From contig JBGSJV010000191.1 of assembly GCA_041741535.1 (NCBI GenBank), positions 62,001-126,000 of the forward strand: DNA of 64,000 nucleotides, written 5' to 3'. This DNA comes from M30B19 sp041741535. GTDB lineage: Bacteria > Planctomycetota > Planctomycetia > Pirellulales > Pirellulaceae. Position 1 is the stretch's first letter. Each line of letters begins with the position of its first letter. This document shows positions 8,269 to 17,509 of the stretch, piece after piece. The translations under genes were made by a program, and so were the position numbers. A model generated the notes under the pieces. It did not search any database. It worked only from the letters and a program-made list of their open reading frames with translations, and had not been told where the DNA came from.

Positions 8269-8537
8269 TTTGGGACCTTTCGATAACTTTCTCGGCAGAA
8301 AAGCAAGTCTAAACCGTGGCTGGGAGACCCAAGCCCGGACGCGATTGTTATAGCCTACGGTTATCGTTACTTGAATCGTGCCGTGTGGCTCAAAGAAAAC
8401 AATCGGAATTTGCGGTAGATTTGTGAAAATCTCTTGAAAGTCCAGGGGGATTGGCGAGAATAGCTGGCAGGGTGGAAAGAGGGCATTCGCTGGGGTTGGG
8501 GAAGTGTTCGAGGCCGTTGTGGCGGGTTTTGAGGTAT

Positions 8538-9194
8538 ATGGCTGAAGGCTTGGTACTGCGGATAGTCGACGGATCGGATCGCGGCCGAGTCTTTTCGGGG
8601 ATGCTGACTCCGTTGACGATTGGCCGGGAGGAAGGGAATTCGATCCAGGTCAATGACGAACGCGTCAGTCGATTTCATGTGAAAATCAAGCAGCAGGAAG
8701 AGGGGATTGTTCTTACCGATTTGGGCAGTACCAACGGGACGCGGGTCAACGGCGAGCGAGTAACCCTGAAAAAACTCCGGCATGGGGACATGATCCAGAT
8801 CGGCCGGACCTGCTTGTTGTATGGGTCGCGGGACCAAATCGACGCGAGGTATTCGAAACTCAAGGAATTGTCGGAAGGCAATTTGCTGGGGTCCACCAAC
8901 AATTTGAACGAGTGGATCGAGCGGCACGGGAACGTGGCCCCGAGCATTATTGGCGAGAAGCTGCTGAACACTTCCGAGCCGCCCAAGTTGCCGAAGCAAT
9001 TGACTCCCGGGCAGGTACTGCAACTTACGGAATTGTTAGAGTTCTTTCATCTTCGTTTGCGCCAGTTGGTGGCCAACGCGGAACTTGGTGAACAAGGGCA
9101 AAAGGCGACGTTTAACTTTGAGAATTGGCAACTCTTGCTCGACCTCCAATCGCACATTGCCGAGTACTTGCAGAAAATTTCTGGCGATACTTAA
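8538..9194 (+). CDS. FHA-domain protein
   Basis: 218 residues with an N-terminal forkhead-associated domain (about 5-95), which binds phosphothreonine peptides. The hallmarks are all present: LTIGREEGNSIQV, the SRFHVKI loop, and DLGSTNGTRVNG with GDMIQIG. The remaining 120 residues are mostly helical with no recognisable domain and may mediate oligomerisation. The start is ATG 8538 after GAGG (short spacing); the frame is open back to 8451 but that part looks non-coding. No kinase or phosphatase gene is adjacent, so the partner is unknown. Confidence 0.88.
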   Translation: MAEGLVLRIVDGSDRGRVFSGMLTPLTIGREEGNSIQVNDERVSRFHVKIKQQEEGIVLTDLGSTNGTRVNGERVTLKKLRHGDMIQIGRTCLLYGSRDQIDARYSKLKELSEGNLLGSTNNLNEWIERHGNVAPSIIGEKLLNTSEPPKLPKQLTPGQVLQLTELLEFFHLRLRQLVANAELGEQGQKATFNFENWQLLLDLQSHIAEYLQKISGDT

Positions 9195-9672
9195 AAACTG
9201 CTCTTGCCTCGAATTTACGATTCTCATAAATCCCCAACAACGACAAGCAACCGAACATCAAAGGCGCTTTCGTGTGTGCGGGAATTGCGGGATTTCCGGA
9301 CGCCTCCCCCCTCCTGGGTTGAGCACTCCTACCCTCATGCTGGATTCACTGGGTCGATCCAGCCTGGGGTTGCTCGCGAAACTGCCTTTTTGAACTGAGC
9401 CCTCGGACGTTCGCGTCTTCGAGGGCTCAGTCTTTTTCTATCCGGGAAAATGTTTGGAGGTTGACTCGAAGACGGCTACAATATCATGCGATCCCAGTAG
9501 GGCGCGAACCCACTTGGGTGACCCTGTAGAAGGAAAGCTACTTGGACCTAGTTGCCAAGGAAAAGACATTAGGTTCAGACCCTTTGGGGATCGATTTGCG
9601 GCGAACGACGGGGCGGCAGTGCCTAGTTTCGTTACTAATATACAATTGAGCAGCGTCAAAAATGAGGCGACT
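9195..9672. other. Intergenic region after the FHA gene
   Basis: A 478-base gap. It holds a small hairpin GCTGGAT...ATCCAGC around 9340-9365 and then the strong terminator at 9394-9431. Downstream the sequence is open in the Uma2 frame from 9454, but without conserved residues. A short transcript ending at the terminator is possible but I see no known RNA family. Confidence 0.4.
9394..9431 (+). terminator. Rho-independent terminator
   Basis: Perfect 12-base-pair stem ACTGAGCCCTCG / CGAGGGCTCAGT around a 14-base loop, followed by CTTTTTC. It lies 200 bases past the FHA gene stop and upstream of the Uma2-type gene. Confidence 0.85.
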
Positions 9673-10326
9673 ATGTGCGTTTCTTATCCCGAAACACTGC
9701 ACGACCGACTGCAAGACTTGGGCGATATTCCTTTGTCGCGCATCGTCATGAACCCGGCACCGGGGCTTGCGACCACGAGAGACTGGTTGGTCATGTGTGA
9801 GTCCGGCAGGCTACACTATGAGTTAATCGATGGAACGCTAGTGGAGAAGTCAATGGGATGGTTGGAATCCTTGCTGGGGATGCTGCTTGGCCGTTGGTTG
9901 GGCAACTATGTTGCTGAGCACCAGTTGGGCGTGGTTACTGGGGCCGATGGGTTCACGGAACTTTTTCCAGAGATCGTGCGAGGACCAGATGTTGCGTTTG
10001 TGTCTTGGAACCGAATGCCGGAGGGCAAACTGCCGACCTCTCCCTTACCTCGCTTGGTTCCAAACTTTGTAATTGAGGTCCTGAGTCAAGGGAACACCTA
10101 CGGCGAGATGTCCCGTAAGCGGCGCGAGTACTTTCAAGCCGGCGTCGAATTGGTTTGGATGGTTGATCTCCGCGACCGAACCATCACGGTGTTCTTTACC
10201 AGTCAGCAGTTTGAAGTTGTTAAACAAGGCGAGCGGATTGACGCCCGACCGGTTCTGCCAGGCTGGACGTTCGACACGGCCGATTTGTTTGCGATCTTGG
10301 ATCAACAACCACCTTCGGCAGCATGA
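9673..10326 (+). CDS. Uma2 family protein (PD-(D/E)XK nuclease-like, DUF820)
   Basis: 217 residues matching the Uma2/DUF820 family, a restriction-endonuclease-like fold common in cyanobacteria and planctomycetes whose biological role is unsettled. Typical blocks are YELIDGTLVEK, GPDVAFVSW with the metal-binding Asp, PNFVIEVLS with the Glu, and KRREYFQAGVELVWMVD. ATG 9673 is preceded by GAGGCG. The open frame reaches 9454 but the upstream part is not family-like. It is a single gene with no partner modification gene in sight. Confidence 0.85.
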   Translation: MCVSYPETLHDRLQDLGDIPLSRIVMNPAPGLATTRDWLVMCESGRLHYELIDGTLVEKSMGWLESLLGMLLGRWLGNYVAEHQLGVVTGADGFTELFPEIVRGPDVAFVSWNRMPEGKLPTSPLPRLVPNFVIEVLSQGNTYGEMSRKRREYFQAGVELVWMVDLRDRTITVFFTSQQFEVVKQGERIDARPVLPGWTFDTADLFAILDQQPPSAA

Positions 10327-10373
10327 TGTAGGAGGATTGACAAGGGTGGAGGACAGCAGTGTTCCAAGGCGTG

Positions 10374-10943
10374 TCAATCGCGGGGGCGTTCGTTTTGCAG
10401 CAGCCGTTGTTTCATGCGAGTACCTTCCGGAGCGGAGAAACCAACGAGCGCTCCGTTGCTGGCGATGATCCGATGGCAGGGAACCACCAAAGGATGGCGA
10501 TTGCGAGCCATGACGCCGCCGACCGCGCGACTGGCGGCGGGTGAACCAACGCGTCGGGCCAGTTCACCGTAGCTGGCGGTTTCTCCCCACGAGACGTTCC
10601 GGCAGGCCTCGATGACTTGGCGTCCAAAATCGGATAGGTAAGTGAGATTGAGCCGCAAGACGCTAAGGTCGGCGAAACGACCGGAGGCAAAATCTTGTAG
10701 TCGGCCGATCCAGTCTCGCAGTTCGGGGTCGGTGTCGTTATCGCGTTCTGCGGGTTGGACGGCGAGTACATTTTTGTTCGGCGATCCGTGGACCAAGGCC
10801 TGTTCGGCCAATTCTGCCGTCGGGTGGCCAAATGTGAGGTGATCCATTTGGATTCGGGCGAGTTCATCGGAAGAAATCGTCATGCCCATCCAGCCAATTT
10901 GGCTCGAAAATACGAGTTGTTTCGCAGGAGTTTGAGTGTTCAT
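10374..10943 (-). CDS. ogt: Methylated-DNA--protein-cysteine methyltransferase
   Basis: Suicide DNA-repair enzyme that moves methyl groups from O6-methylguanine to its own cysteine. The 189-residue protein has the helix-turn-helix segment SYGELARRVGSPAASRAVGGVM, followed by RNRHPLVVPCHRII, where PCHR contains the acceptor cysteine. The N-terminal domain is divergent. No Ada-type regulatory domain is present, so the Ogt type is inferred. ATG 10943 directly follows an in-frame GTG. Confidence 0.93.
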   Translation of the reverse strand: MNTQTPAKQLVFSSQIGWMGMTISSDELARIQMDHLTFGHPTAELAEQALVHGSPNKNVLAVQPAERDNDTDPELRDWIGRLQDFASGRFADLSVLRLNLTYLSDFGRQVIEACRNVSWGETASYGELARRVGSPAASRAVGGVMARNRHPLVVPCHRIIASNGALVGFSAPEGTRMKQRLLQNERPRD

Positions 10944-11124
10944 CACGAGTTGGGACCTTCTGGAACACGTGGACGCCCACTACACTGACATCCGTTTGTT
11001 GCTGAAACAGCCGCAGGGCGCTCGCCCTGATTCTCGACGTTGGCTCCGAAAAAACGGCGCGAGGATATGGCGGTCGTGCCAAGCAAAAGCGGTTGGGCTG
11101 CGGTTTGATTTTAGGCGAGTTTGA

Positions 11125-12129
11125 ATGTTTGTCGATCGTGTGCAGATTAAGGTCGAGGGTGGGCGTGGTGGGGACGGATGCGTTGGGTTTCGACGCGAGA
11201 AATACGTTCCCAAGGGTGGCCCAAGTGGCGGGAATGGTGGGGATGGCGGCTCGGTAATTGTGGTGGCTCGCGAGCAGGTCAATTCGTTGGTGGCCTTGGC
11301 CCATCGCTCGCATTGGGTCGCCGAAAGAGGGGTTCCTGGTCAGGGTTCCGATTGCCATGGCAAGAAAGGGCAAGATATCCTGATCGAGGTTCCCGTCGGG
11401 ACTTTGATCCGTGACCATGCAACCGGGTTGGTCTTGAAGGATCTGGCCCGTGATGGGGAAGATGTCGTTGTCGCGTTGGGTGGAAAAGGCGGTAAGGGAA
11501 ACGCTCACTTCAAGTCGGCCGTCAATCGAGCACCACGGCAGCACACGAACGGGGAAGAAGGTCAGCACCGACATCTGGACTTCGAGCTGAAGGTTATCGC
11601 CGACGTTGGTGTGATTGGGAAACCAAACGCCGGCAAGAGCACGCTGTTGAGTCGCCTGAGTCGCGCGCGGCCGGAGATTGCTGATTATCCATTTACGACC
11701 AAGTATCCGAACCTGGGCATGGTCCAATTGGATATCAATCGCAGTTTTGTTATGGCGGACATCCCTGGGCTAATTGAAGGCGCCCATGCGGGGGCGGGCC
11801 TCGGCCACGAATTTCTCAAGCACATCGAACGGGCCGGCATTTTGGTGCACTTGGTTGAACCCCTGCCGATGGACCAGACCGATCCGATCCAGAACTACCT
11901 GAACATTCGCGACGAATTGGTGAAGTACAGCGACAGCTTGGGCACTCGGCCGGAAATTCCCGTCGTCAGCAAAGGCGAATTACCGGAAGCCGTTGAAGTG
12001 CAGCAACAGTTATCGAAAACCATTGGTCGTCCCGTCTTGATGATCTCGGCGGTGACTGGAGCCGGACTGAAGCAGTTGACGGAAACGATCTATCAGGCGC
12101 TGGTCCAAAACAAAACGGCCCAAAAGTAG
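11125..12129 (+). CDS. obg: Obg family GTPase
   Basis: Essential GTPase of large-ribosomal-subunit assembly and stress response. It has the glycine-rich Obg fold at residues 1-158 (EGGRGGDGCVGFRREKYVPK, GGNGGDGG), then a G domain with G1 GKPNAGKST, G2 PFTT and G3 DIPGLIEG. The G4 base-specificity motif reads SKGE where NKxD is usual, and G5 is SAV. At 334 residues it lacks the optional C-terminal OCT domain. Its stop abuts the stop of the convergent gmd gene with no gap. The usual neighbours rplU and rpmA are absent, so it stands alone. Confidence 0.95.
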   Translation: MFVDRVQIKVEGGRGGDGCVGFRREKYVPKGGPSGGNGGDGGSVIVVAREQVNSLVALAHRSHWVAERGVPGQGSDCHGKKGQDILIEVPVGTLIRDHATGLVLKDLARDGEDVVVALGGKGGKGNAHFKSAVNRAPRQHTNGEEGQHRHLDFELKVIADVGVIGKPNAGKSTLLSRLSRARPEIADYPFTTKYPNLGMVQLDINRSFVMADIPGLIEGAHAGAGLGHEFLKHIERAGILVHLVEPLPMDQTDPIQNYLNIRDELVKYSDSLGTRPEIPVVSKGELPEAVEVQQQLSKTIGRPVLMISAVTGAGLKQLTETIYQALVQNKTAQK

Positions 12130-13278
12130 CTACTCGGTGCTCATGGCAACTTCGAACCCGGATTGGCGCAAGACGGATAAGCGGCGGGCTTGGTCCAGAT
12201 CGTGGGTGACCATTTCGTCGACCATTTCCTCAACGGTGATTTTTGGGGACCAACCGAGTTTGGCTTTGGCTTTGGAGGGATCTCCCAACAATGTCTCCAC
12301 TTCGGTCGGGCGATAGTACTTGGGATCGATTCGCACGACGGTTTGTCCCAGCAGGCGATTCCACTTCTCTTCTTCGCGTGGATCGCGTGCGTGGGACGGA
12401 TCCACGGCGGTCACAATTCCGACTTCGTCGACGCCTTGTCCCTCCCATTTAAGACGAATTCCCAGTCGCGTGCCGACCACTTCAAAGAATTGCCGCACGC
12501 TGATTTGTTTGCCGGTTGCAATGACAAAATCCTCTGGCTTCTCTTGTTGCAGCATGAGCCACTGCATTTCGACATAGTCCTTGGCGTGTCCCCAGTCACG
12601 CAGCGAATCGATATTGCCCATAAACAGGCAGTCTTGCAGTCCTAAAGCAATGTTGGCCATCCCGCGGGTGATTTTGCGCGTCACAAAGGTCTCGCCGCGC
12701 CGGGCGGATTCATGATTGAACAAGATTCCGTTGCAGGCATACATGCCGTATGCTTCGCGGTAATTGACCGTGATCCAGTACGCATACAATTTGGCTACGG
12801 CGTAGGGCGAACGAGGATAAAACGGCGTGGTTTCCTTTTGGGGAATTTCTTGGACCAAGCCATAAAGTTCCGAGGTCGACGCTTGATAGAACCGAGTCTT
12901 CTTCTCCAGGCCTAAGATTCGAATCGCCTCCAACAATCTCAGGGTGCCAATCGCATCCACATCCGCGACATATTCAGGCGACTCGAACGAAACGGCCACG
13001 TGGCTCATCGCGCCCAAGTTGTAGATTTCGTCTGGTTGCGTTTGTTGAATGATGCGAATCAGATTGGAAGTATCGCTGAGATCGCCGTAATGCAGGAAGA
13101 AGGACGGGTTGTCATGGGGGTCTTGGTAGATGTGGTCGATCCGCTCGGTATTAAAACTGGACGCCCGCCGCTTGATCCCGTGTACCAAGTAACCTTTGGA
13201 AAGCAGTAGTTCCGCCAAGTAGGAACCGTCTTGTCCCGTGATGCCGGTGATAAGGGCCGTTTTTTGAGTTTTGCTCAT
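12130..13278 (-). CDS. gmd: GDP-mannose 4,6-dehydratase
   Basis: Converts GDP-D-mannose to GDP-4-keto-6-deoxy-D-mannose, the first step to GDP-L-fucose and related sugars. It is a short-chain dehydrogenase-type fold of 382 residues with NADP-binding TGITGQDGSYL near residue 10. The catalytic Tyr and Lys lie in SPYAVAK. RRGETFVTRKITR and the long GSLDVKRDWGHA-like stretch (here DSLRDWGHAKDYVE) are family marks. It lies 88 bases downstream of fcl on the same strand; the two enzymes act consecutively. Fucose would go to surface polysaccharide. Confidence 0.96.
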   Translation of the reverse strand: MSKTQKTALITGITGQDGSYLAELLLSKGYLVHGIKRRASSFNTERIDHIYQDPHDNPSFFLHYGDLSDTSNLIRIIQQTQPDEIYNLGAMSHVAVSFESPEYVADVDAIGTLRLLEAIRILGLEKKTRFYQASTSELYGLVQEIPQKETTPFYPRSPYAVAKLYAYWITVNYREAYGMYACNGILFNHESARRGETFVTRKITRGMANIALGLQDCLFMGNIDSLRDWGHAKDYVEMQWLMLQQEKPEDFVIATGKQISVRQFFEVVGTRLGIRLKWEGQGVDEVGIVTAVDPSHARDPREEEKWNRLLGQTVVRIDPKYYRPTEVETLLGDPSKAKAKLGWSPKITVEEMVDEMVTHDLDQARRLSVLRQSGFEVAMSTE

Positions 13279-13366
13279 GGATTTCTTGCCTTAACGATCT
13301 GTCCGTTGGTGGATGGGCGATGAGAATTGTTGAAGGGGTCAAGTATGGATGGCATTGTTCGGAACG

Positions 13367-14323
13367 TCAAACCGGTTGGAGTTGGCTTGCCAAGCCCCGG
13401 ACATGACCGCTCAGAAAGTCCGCATACGTGCTTTGGAGGCCGGCACGGAAATCGATTTTGGGGCTCCAGCCCGTTTTCTCAATCAGACCAATATCCGTCC
13501 GCTTCACGGGGGTACCGTCGGGTTTGCTGGTGTCGAACAAAATCTCACCCTGATAACCGACCACTTCAGCCACCAAACGAGCCAAATCGGCGATTGCGAT
13601 ATCGACACCGGTTCCGACATTGACCCAATCGGGTGGGTTATCAATTTGCAGCAGATGCACAATGGCGGCGGCCAAATCATCGACATGCAGGAATTCTCGT
13701 CGCGGCTTGCCACTTCCCCAAACGGTTACGGAGGGAAGTTGTTGGAGTTTCGCTTCGTGAAATCGCCGTAGCAGTGCCGGCAGAACGTGCGAGTCCTGGG
13801 GGTGGTAGTTGTCTCCAGGTCCGTAAAGGTTGGTTGGCATGGCGCTGTGAAACAGTACGCCATATTGTCGCCGATAGAATTGGCACATTTTCAGGCCGGC
13901 GATTTTGGCCAGGGCATAGGCTTCGTTGGTTTCTTCCAACGGGCTGGTTAGCAATGAACTCTCTTGGATTGGCTGGGGGGCCATCCGCGGGTAAATGCAG
14001 GTACTGCCCAGAAACAAAAATCGCTGGACGCCGTTCTGGTACGCGGCGTGGATCGCATGCGAGGCCATTGCCAGATTGTCGTAGATGAACTGGGCGGGGT
14101 AGGTGTTGTTCGCGTGGATGCCTCCCACTTTGGCGGCGGCGAAAATCACGATTTCAGGACGCTGTTCCGCAAAAAAGGTTTCAACCGCAGATTGGCGGGT
14201 CAAATCAACGGTCGTTCGATCTGGGGTCAGCAATTGGGTGGCGCCCATGTCTTTGAGTCGGCGCACGACCGCACCACCTACCATGCCGCGATGGCCAGCC
14301 ACAAAAATTCGTTTTTGAATCAT
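13367..14323 (-). CDS. fcl: GDP-L-fucose synthase
   Basis: NADPH-dependent epimerase/reductase that turns GDP-4-keto-6-deoxymannose into GDP-L-fucose. The 318-residue protein has the nucleotide-binding FVAGHRGMVGGAVVRRL at its start. It also has FLGSTCIYPR, the YxxxK pair in YALAKIAGLK, and the family segments MPTNLYGPGDNY and WGSGKPRREFLHVDD. The ATG has GGGAAG six bases upstream. It is the first gene of a two-gene unit with gmd. It is divergent from tpx, with a 200-base shared upstream region. Confidence 0.96.
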   Translation of the reverse strand: MIQKRIFVAGHRGMVGGAVVRRLKDMGATQLLTPDRTTVDLTRQSAVETFFAEQRPEIVIFAAAKVGGIHANNTYPAQFIYDNLAMASHAIHAAYQNGVQRFLFLGSTCIYPRMAPQPIQESSLLTSPLEETNEAYALAKIAGLKMCQFYRRQYGVLFHSAMPTNLYGPGDNYHPQDSHVLPALLRRFHEAKLQQLPSVTVWGSGKPRREFLHVDDLAAAIVHLLQIDNPPDWVNVGTGVDIAIADLARLVAEVVGYQGEILFDTSKPDGTPVKRTDIGLIEKTGWSPKIDFRAGLQSTYADFLSGHVRGLASQLQPV

Positions 14324-14524
14324 TCAGTTCTTCCCAGATCGAGGTGCCCGCCCGTTTCATACCATGATTTTGCCACAATCGGCAACCGCAACAATCGGTG
14401 CAACGCCAAAGATGCTCGCCGAGGGGCGGGTTGACAGAATCGCTTGCCTACGGCCCAATTGGGGGTCGGGGTGGGACAAGTTCGTGCGACGTACCATTCT
14501 CATTTTCACATAGGAGTTCGATTC

Positions 14525-15022
14525 ATGGCTGGGTTCAAGTTAAAAGGCAACGATTTCAATACTTGTGGAGACCTCCCCAAAGTGGGCAGTGCTGCTCCAG
14601 CTTTCACTTTGTGCGGGACCGATCTTGGCGATATCAGCTTGGCTAGTTTGTCAGGCAAAACGGTCGTTCTGAACATTTTCCCAAGCATCGACACGCCGAC
14701 CTGCGCCTTGAGTGTTAAACGTTTTAATTCTGAGGCCAGCAGTCGGCCGGGCGTTGCGGTTCTGTGCGTCTCGCGGGACTTGCCATTTGCCCAAAAGCGG
14801 TTCTGCGGAGCCGAAGGTTTGGCGAACGTGACCTCCGCGTCGGATTTCCGCACAGGTGCGTTCGGACGCACGTACGGGGTTCAAATTCAAGATGGACCGC
14901 TGGCGGGTTTGCTGGCTCGATCCGTTGTTGTTATTGGTGCGGACGGGAACGTGAAATACACGGAACTTGTATCGGAAACCGTCAATGAACCAAATTACGA
15001 CGCCGCTTTGGCTGTCCTGTAA
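14525..15022 (+). CDS. tpx: Thiol peroxidase (Tpx-type peroxiredoxin)
   Basis: Atypical two-cysteine peroxiredoxin that reduces hydrogen and alkyl peroxides with thioredoxin. It has 165 residues, the usual size. The peroxidatic Cys is in FPSIDTPTCALS. The resolving Cys is in KRFCGAEGL, about 34 residues on, and the spacing fits the family. The ATG is set by AGGAG nine bases upstream; the reading frame extends to 14444 without support. A hairpin terminator follows. Confidence 0.95.
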   Translation: MAGFKLKGNDFNTCGDLPKVGSAAPAFTLCGTDLGDISLASLSGKTVVLNIFPSIDTPTCALSVKRFNSEASSRPGVAVLCVSRDLPFAQKRFCGAEGLANVTSASDFRTGAFGRTYGVQIQDGPLAGLLARSVVVIGADGNVKYTELVSETVNEPNYDAALAVL

Positions 15023-15053
15023 TCGAGCGGCATTTTGATTGAAATCTAGTAGT

Positions 15054-15079
15054 ATGGGAGTGTCGCAAGGCACTCCCAT
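15054..15079 (+). terminator. Hairpin terminator after tpx
   Basis: Nine-base-pair stem ATGGGAGTG / CACTCCCAT with an eight-base loop and a short TTTTC tail, 31 bases after the tpx stop. It may also serve the convergent kinase gene. Confidence 0.7.
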
Positions 15080-15121
15080 TTTCGTTGGTGATGGGCGAAT
15101 TTATCGTTCGGCGGTTCATGC

Positions 15122-17152
15122 TCAAGTTGTTGAGCCAGGACTGAGATCTTCCGGGTCTTCCGTCGCCAGTTCGGAAAGTGAACTGCGCTGCCAATCGATT
15201 TCATGGCGAACGGGACGAGTGATTTGATCGAGACGCTGTTGGAGCTGAGTATCGAGTCTTGGCAGCTGGGCCCAACGCCAGGGTAACGTCACGGTAAAGA
15301 CGCTCCCTTTACCAACTTCGCTTTCCAATTTGATTTCGCCGCGGAGCAAATGGCAGAGTTCACGGACAATGGACAGCCCCAAACCGGTGCCGGAATGCTG
15401 GCGGGTCAGGTTGTTCCCGCCGGTCGCCGACGGGCCCTGGCGAAACTTTTCGAAGATGATTTCTTGGTCTTCCGGAGCGATGCCCACTCCCGTATCCGTG
15501 ATGATCAGTTCGGCGTCGAATTGTCCAGTCTTGCCATTGAGTAAGCGGCGCACGGCCACGTGAATCCGACCTCCTTCGGGCGTGAACTTGATGGCGTTGG
15601 ACAACAGGTTGGTGAGGATTTGCTGGACTTTGACTTGGTCTTGATAGAGTTGCGGCAGATTGGGCGGGATTTCGGTATCGAGTTCGATTCGCTTTTCCTC
15701 CGCCAAGGGCCGAAGCAAATCCGTCAACAGTTGGATCACGCTGCTGATGCTAAAGTCCGAAGCTTTGACTTCCATCTTGCCGGCTTCCAACTTGGCCAGA
15801 TCCAAAATGTCGTTGATCAATTCCAGCAACAGTCTTCCGGATTTGCGAATATTGGACGCGTAACGCCGTTGTCGTTGGTTGAGCGCGTCGGCCGACTCGA
15901 GAACTTCCGAAAATCCGATAATCGAATTGAGTGGGGTGCGCAGTTCGTGGCTCATGTTCGCCAAGAACTCGCTCTTGATGTGGTTCATCTCCATCAGTTT
16001 CATGTTCAGTTGGGCCTGTTCGTCGGCGCGGCGATCCAACATTTCGTTTGTGGCCAGCAATTTTTCTTGAGCCTCCAGAATGTTGCGTACCATTTTATTA
16101 AACGAGGCAGCCAGGGCTTCAAATTCGTCGCCGGTGCTTAAGTTCGCGCGAACATCCAGTTTGCCTTTGGCAATTTGATCGCTCGTTTCCCGCAGGTGTT
16201 GAATCGGCTTGGCGACGATGTAACGCACGACCATCCAAATCGCCAACACGCATAAGCTGACGGTCAGTATCGCGACGGTGGCCAAGATCGCTCGGGCGCG
16301 ATTGATGGCTTGAGCCACGTTCTGATAGGGCAGGGTGATGCGGGCGATCAGACGAGGTTCTTCTTCCTCCGGCAGGTCGTCGACATTGGGTTCCGATTCC
16401 GTCGTCGGAAGCGCGACGTCAAAGCGCTCGGGGACAATGAGGCTGGGGCTGATGGTGGTGTCTTGATGGTGGCAGGTCAGACAAATCTTGCGTTTGAGTA
16501 AGATCGGTTGATAAAATTTGTATACCGAAACACTTGAGCCATCCACTTGTATTTCTTCCGCGACTCGGACTTCGGACGGAAAAAATTCCGCGGCGGCGAT
16601 TGCCGGGACCAAGGCCTGGACCGCAAAATCTGTCGGGAGATCCAGGGCAGGCGGGGTTTCGGGCGGCGGGTCACTGGAGGATTGTTTCGGTTCGGTTTCA
16701 CTGGCCAAGGGTAGTTTGGCTTCCAAAAGCCGGAGCAAAATCTCCGTTTCATCAGCGGCAACGGCTTCATCCGCATCATTGGGCAACGTGGGTCGAATGC
16801 CAAAGTATAGATCGCTAATTTTTGGATCTGTATGCATCCACTTGTAATCCAGAACCGAGATCGGCATCTCGCGTTGAATCTCGCGAATAAAGTCTCTGAT
16901 TCGTTCCTTGTGCAGCGGTTTGTCTTCGATCGAATCGATGTTGATAACGGGGAGATGCAACTCCATTAACTTAAGATAGACCAATTGGTTTGCTCGAGAA
17001 CGCATATTGGATTGGATCAGATCTTCCGTGATCCGATTGACCCAAATAAAAGCCGTGGCGATCAAAACGAACATGCAGAGCCCGAAGATGACTCGCAGCT
17101 TTTGCTCCAGGTTGGAACCACCTAGAATTCGTTTGAGCAACCGATACGACAT
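15122..17152 (-). CDS. Sensor histidine kinase with c-type haem motif in the sensor
   Basis: 676 residues. A transmembrane helix (about 18-38) and a second (about 284-306) enclose a periplasmic domain. This domain carries KICLTCHH (CxxCH near 222-227), a covalent haem-attachment motif placed as in DUF3365/Tll0287-like sensors. A Pro/Glu-rich insert precedes it. After helix 2 come a HAMP domain, a coiled coil, a HisKA domain with phospho-acceptor SHELRTP near 400, and an HATPase domain (N box LLSNAIKFTPEGG, G1 DTGVGIAPED, G2 GTGLGLSIV). There is no receiver domain and no response regulator beside it, so its partner is elsewhere. It probably senses redox state, a diatomic gas or peroxide. Confidence 0.9.
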   Translation of the reverse strand: MSYRLLKRILGGSNLEQKLRVIFGLCMFVLIATAFIWVNRITEDLIQSNMRSRANQLVYLKLMELHLPVINIDSIEDKPLHKERIRDFIREIQREMPISVLDYKWMHTDPKISDLYFGIRPTLPNDADEAVAADETEILLRLLEAKLPLASETEPKQSSSDPPPETPPALDLPTDFAVQALVPAIAAAEFFPSEVRVAEEIQVDGSSVSVYKFYQPILLKRKICLTCHHQDTTISPSLIVPERFDVALPTTESEPNVDDLPEEEEPRLIARITLPYQNVAQAINRARAILATVAILTVSLCVLAIWMVVRYIVAKPIQHLRETSDQIAKGKLDVRANLSTGDEFEALAASFNKMVRNILEAQEKLLATNEMLDRRADEQAQLNMKLMEMNHIKSEFLANMSHELRTPLNSIIGFSEVLESADALNQRQRRYASNIRKSGRLLLELINDILDLAKLEAGKMEVKASDFSISSVIQLLTDLLRPLAEEKRIELDTEIPPNLPQLYQDQVKVQQILTNLLSNAIKFTPEGGRIHVAVRRLLNGKTGQFDAELIITDTGVGIAPEDQEIIFEKFRQGPSATGGNNLTRQHSGTGLGLSIVRELCHLLRGEIKLESEVGKGSVFTVTLPWRWAQLPRLDTQLQQRLDQITRPVRHEIDWQRSSLSELATEDPEDLSPGSTT

Positions 17153-17509
17153 GAAATTCCTTGGTCAATCTGCCCCCAACCAGGAACGATTATAGAGACT
17201 GACAAGAAAATCACCACCGTCACAGCACCACACCAGTGCCAGTGTGCCTCATAAGTTTAAATATTGCTACTTTTAGGGCTCGATAAGCGTCACGACTTTA
17301 GCGGTTAGCAGAGCGTCGTTGGGCGGAAATCCGACCAAACACTATCCACGGAGCGTTCTCGGTCCACAATTAGGCCCAACCTCAATTTCCATCAAATCCG
17401 TAACTTAGCGGTGTTGCGCTAACGGGCAAACACTACTACGTTGGGCTTTCGCGATCGAGTAAGATTTTGGCGGTTGTTTCTCGGCCTGTCTTTCCCGTGG
17501 ACGAACTTC
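17153..17509. other. Divergent intergenic region between the kinase and recG
   Basis: A 357-base region that should hold promoters for both genes. A hairpin TTAGCG-GTGTTG-CGCTAA is at 17405-17422 and is followed by CTAC, so it may be another REP-like element. No confident promoter boxes were found. Confidence 0.4.

Noticed and set aside
9300..9393. Possible structured small RNA before the terminator
   Set aside because: Only one short hairpin was found and nothing matches SRP RNA, 6S RNA, tmRNA or RNase P as far as I can tell by eye.
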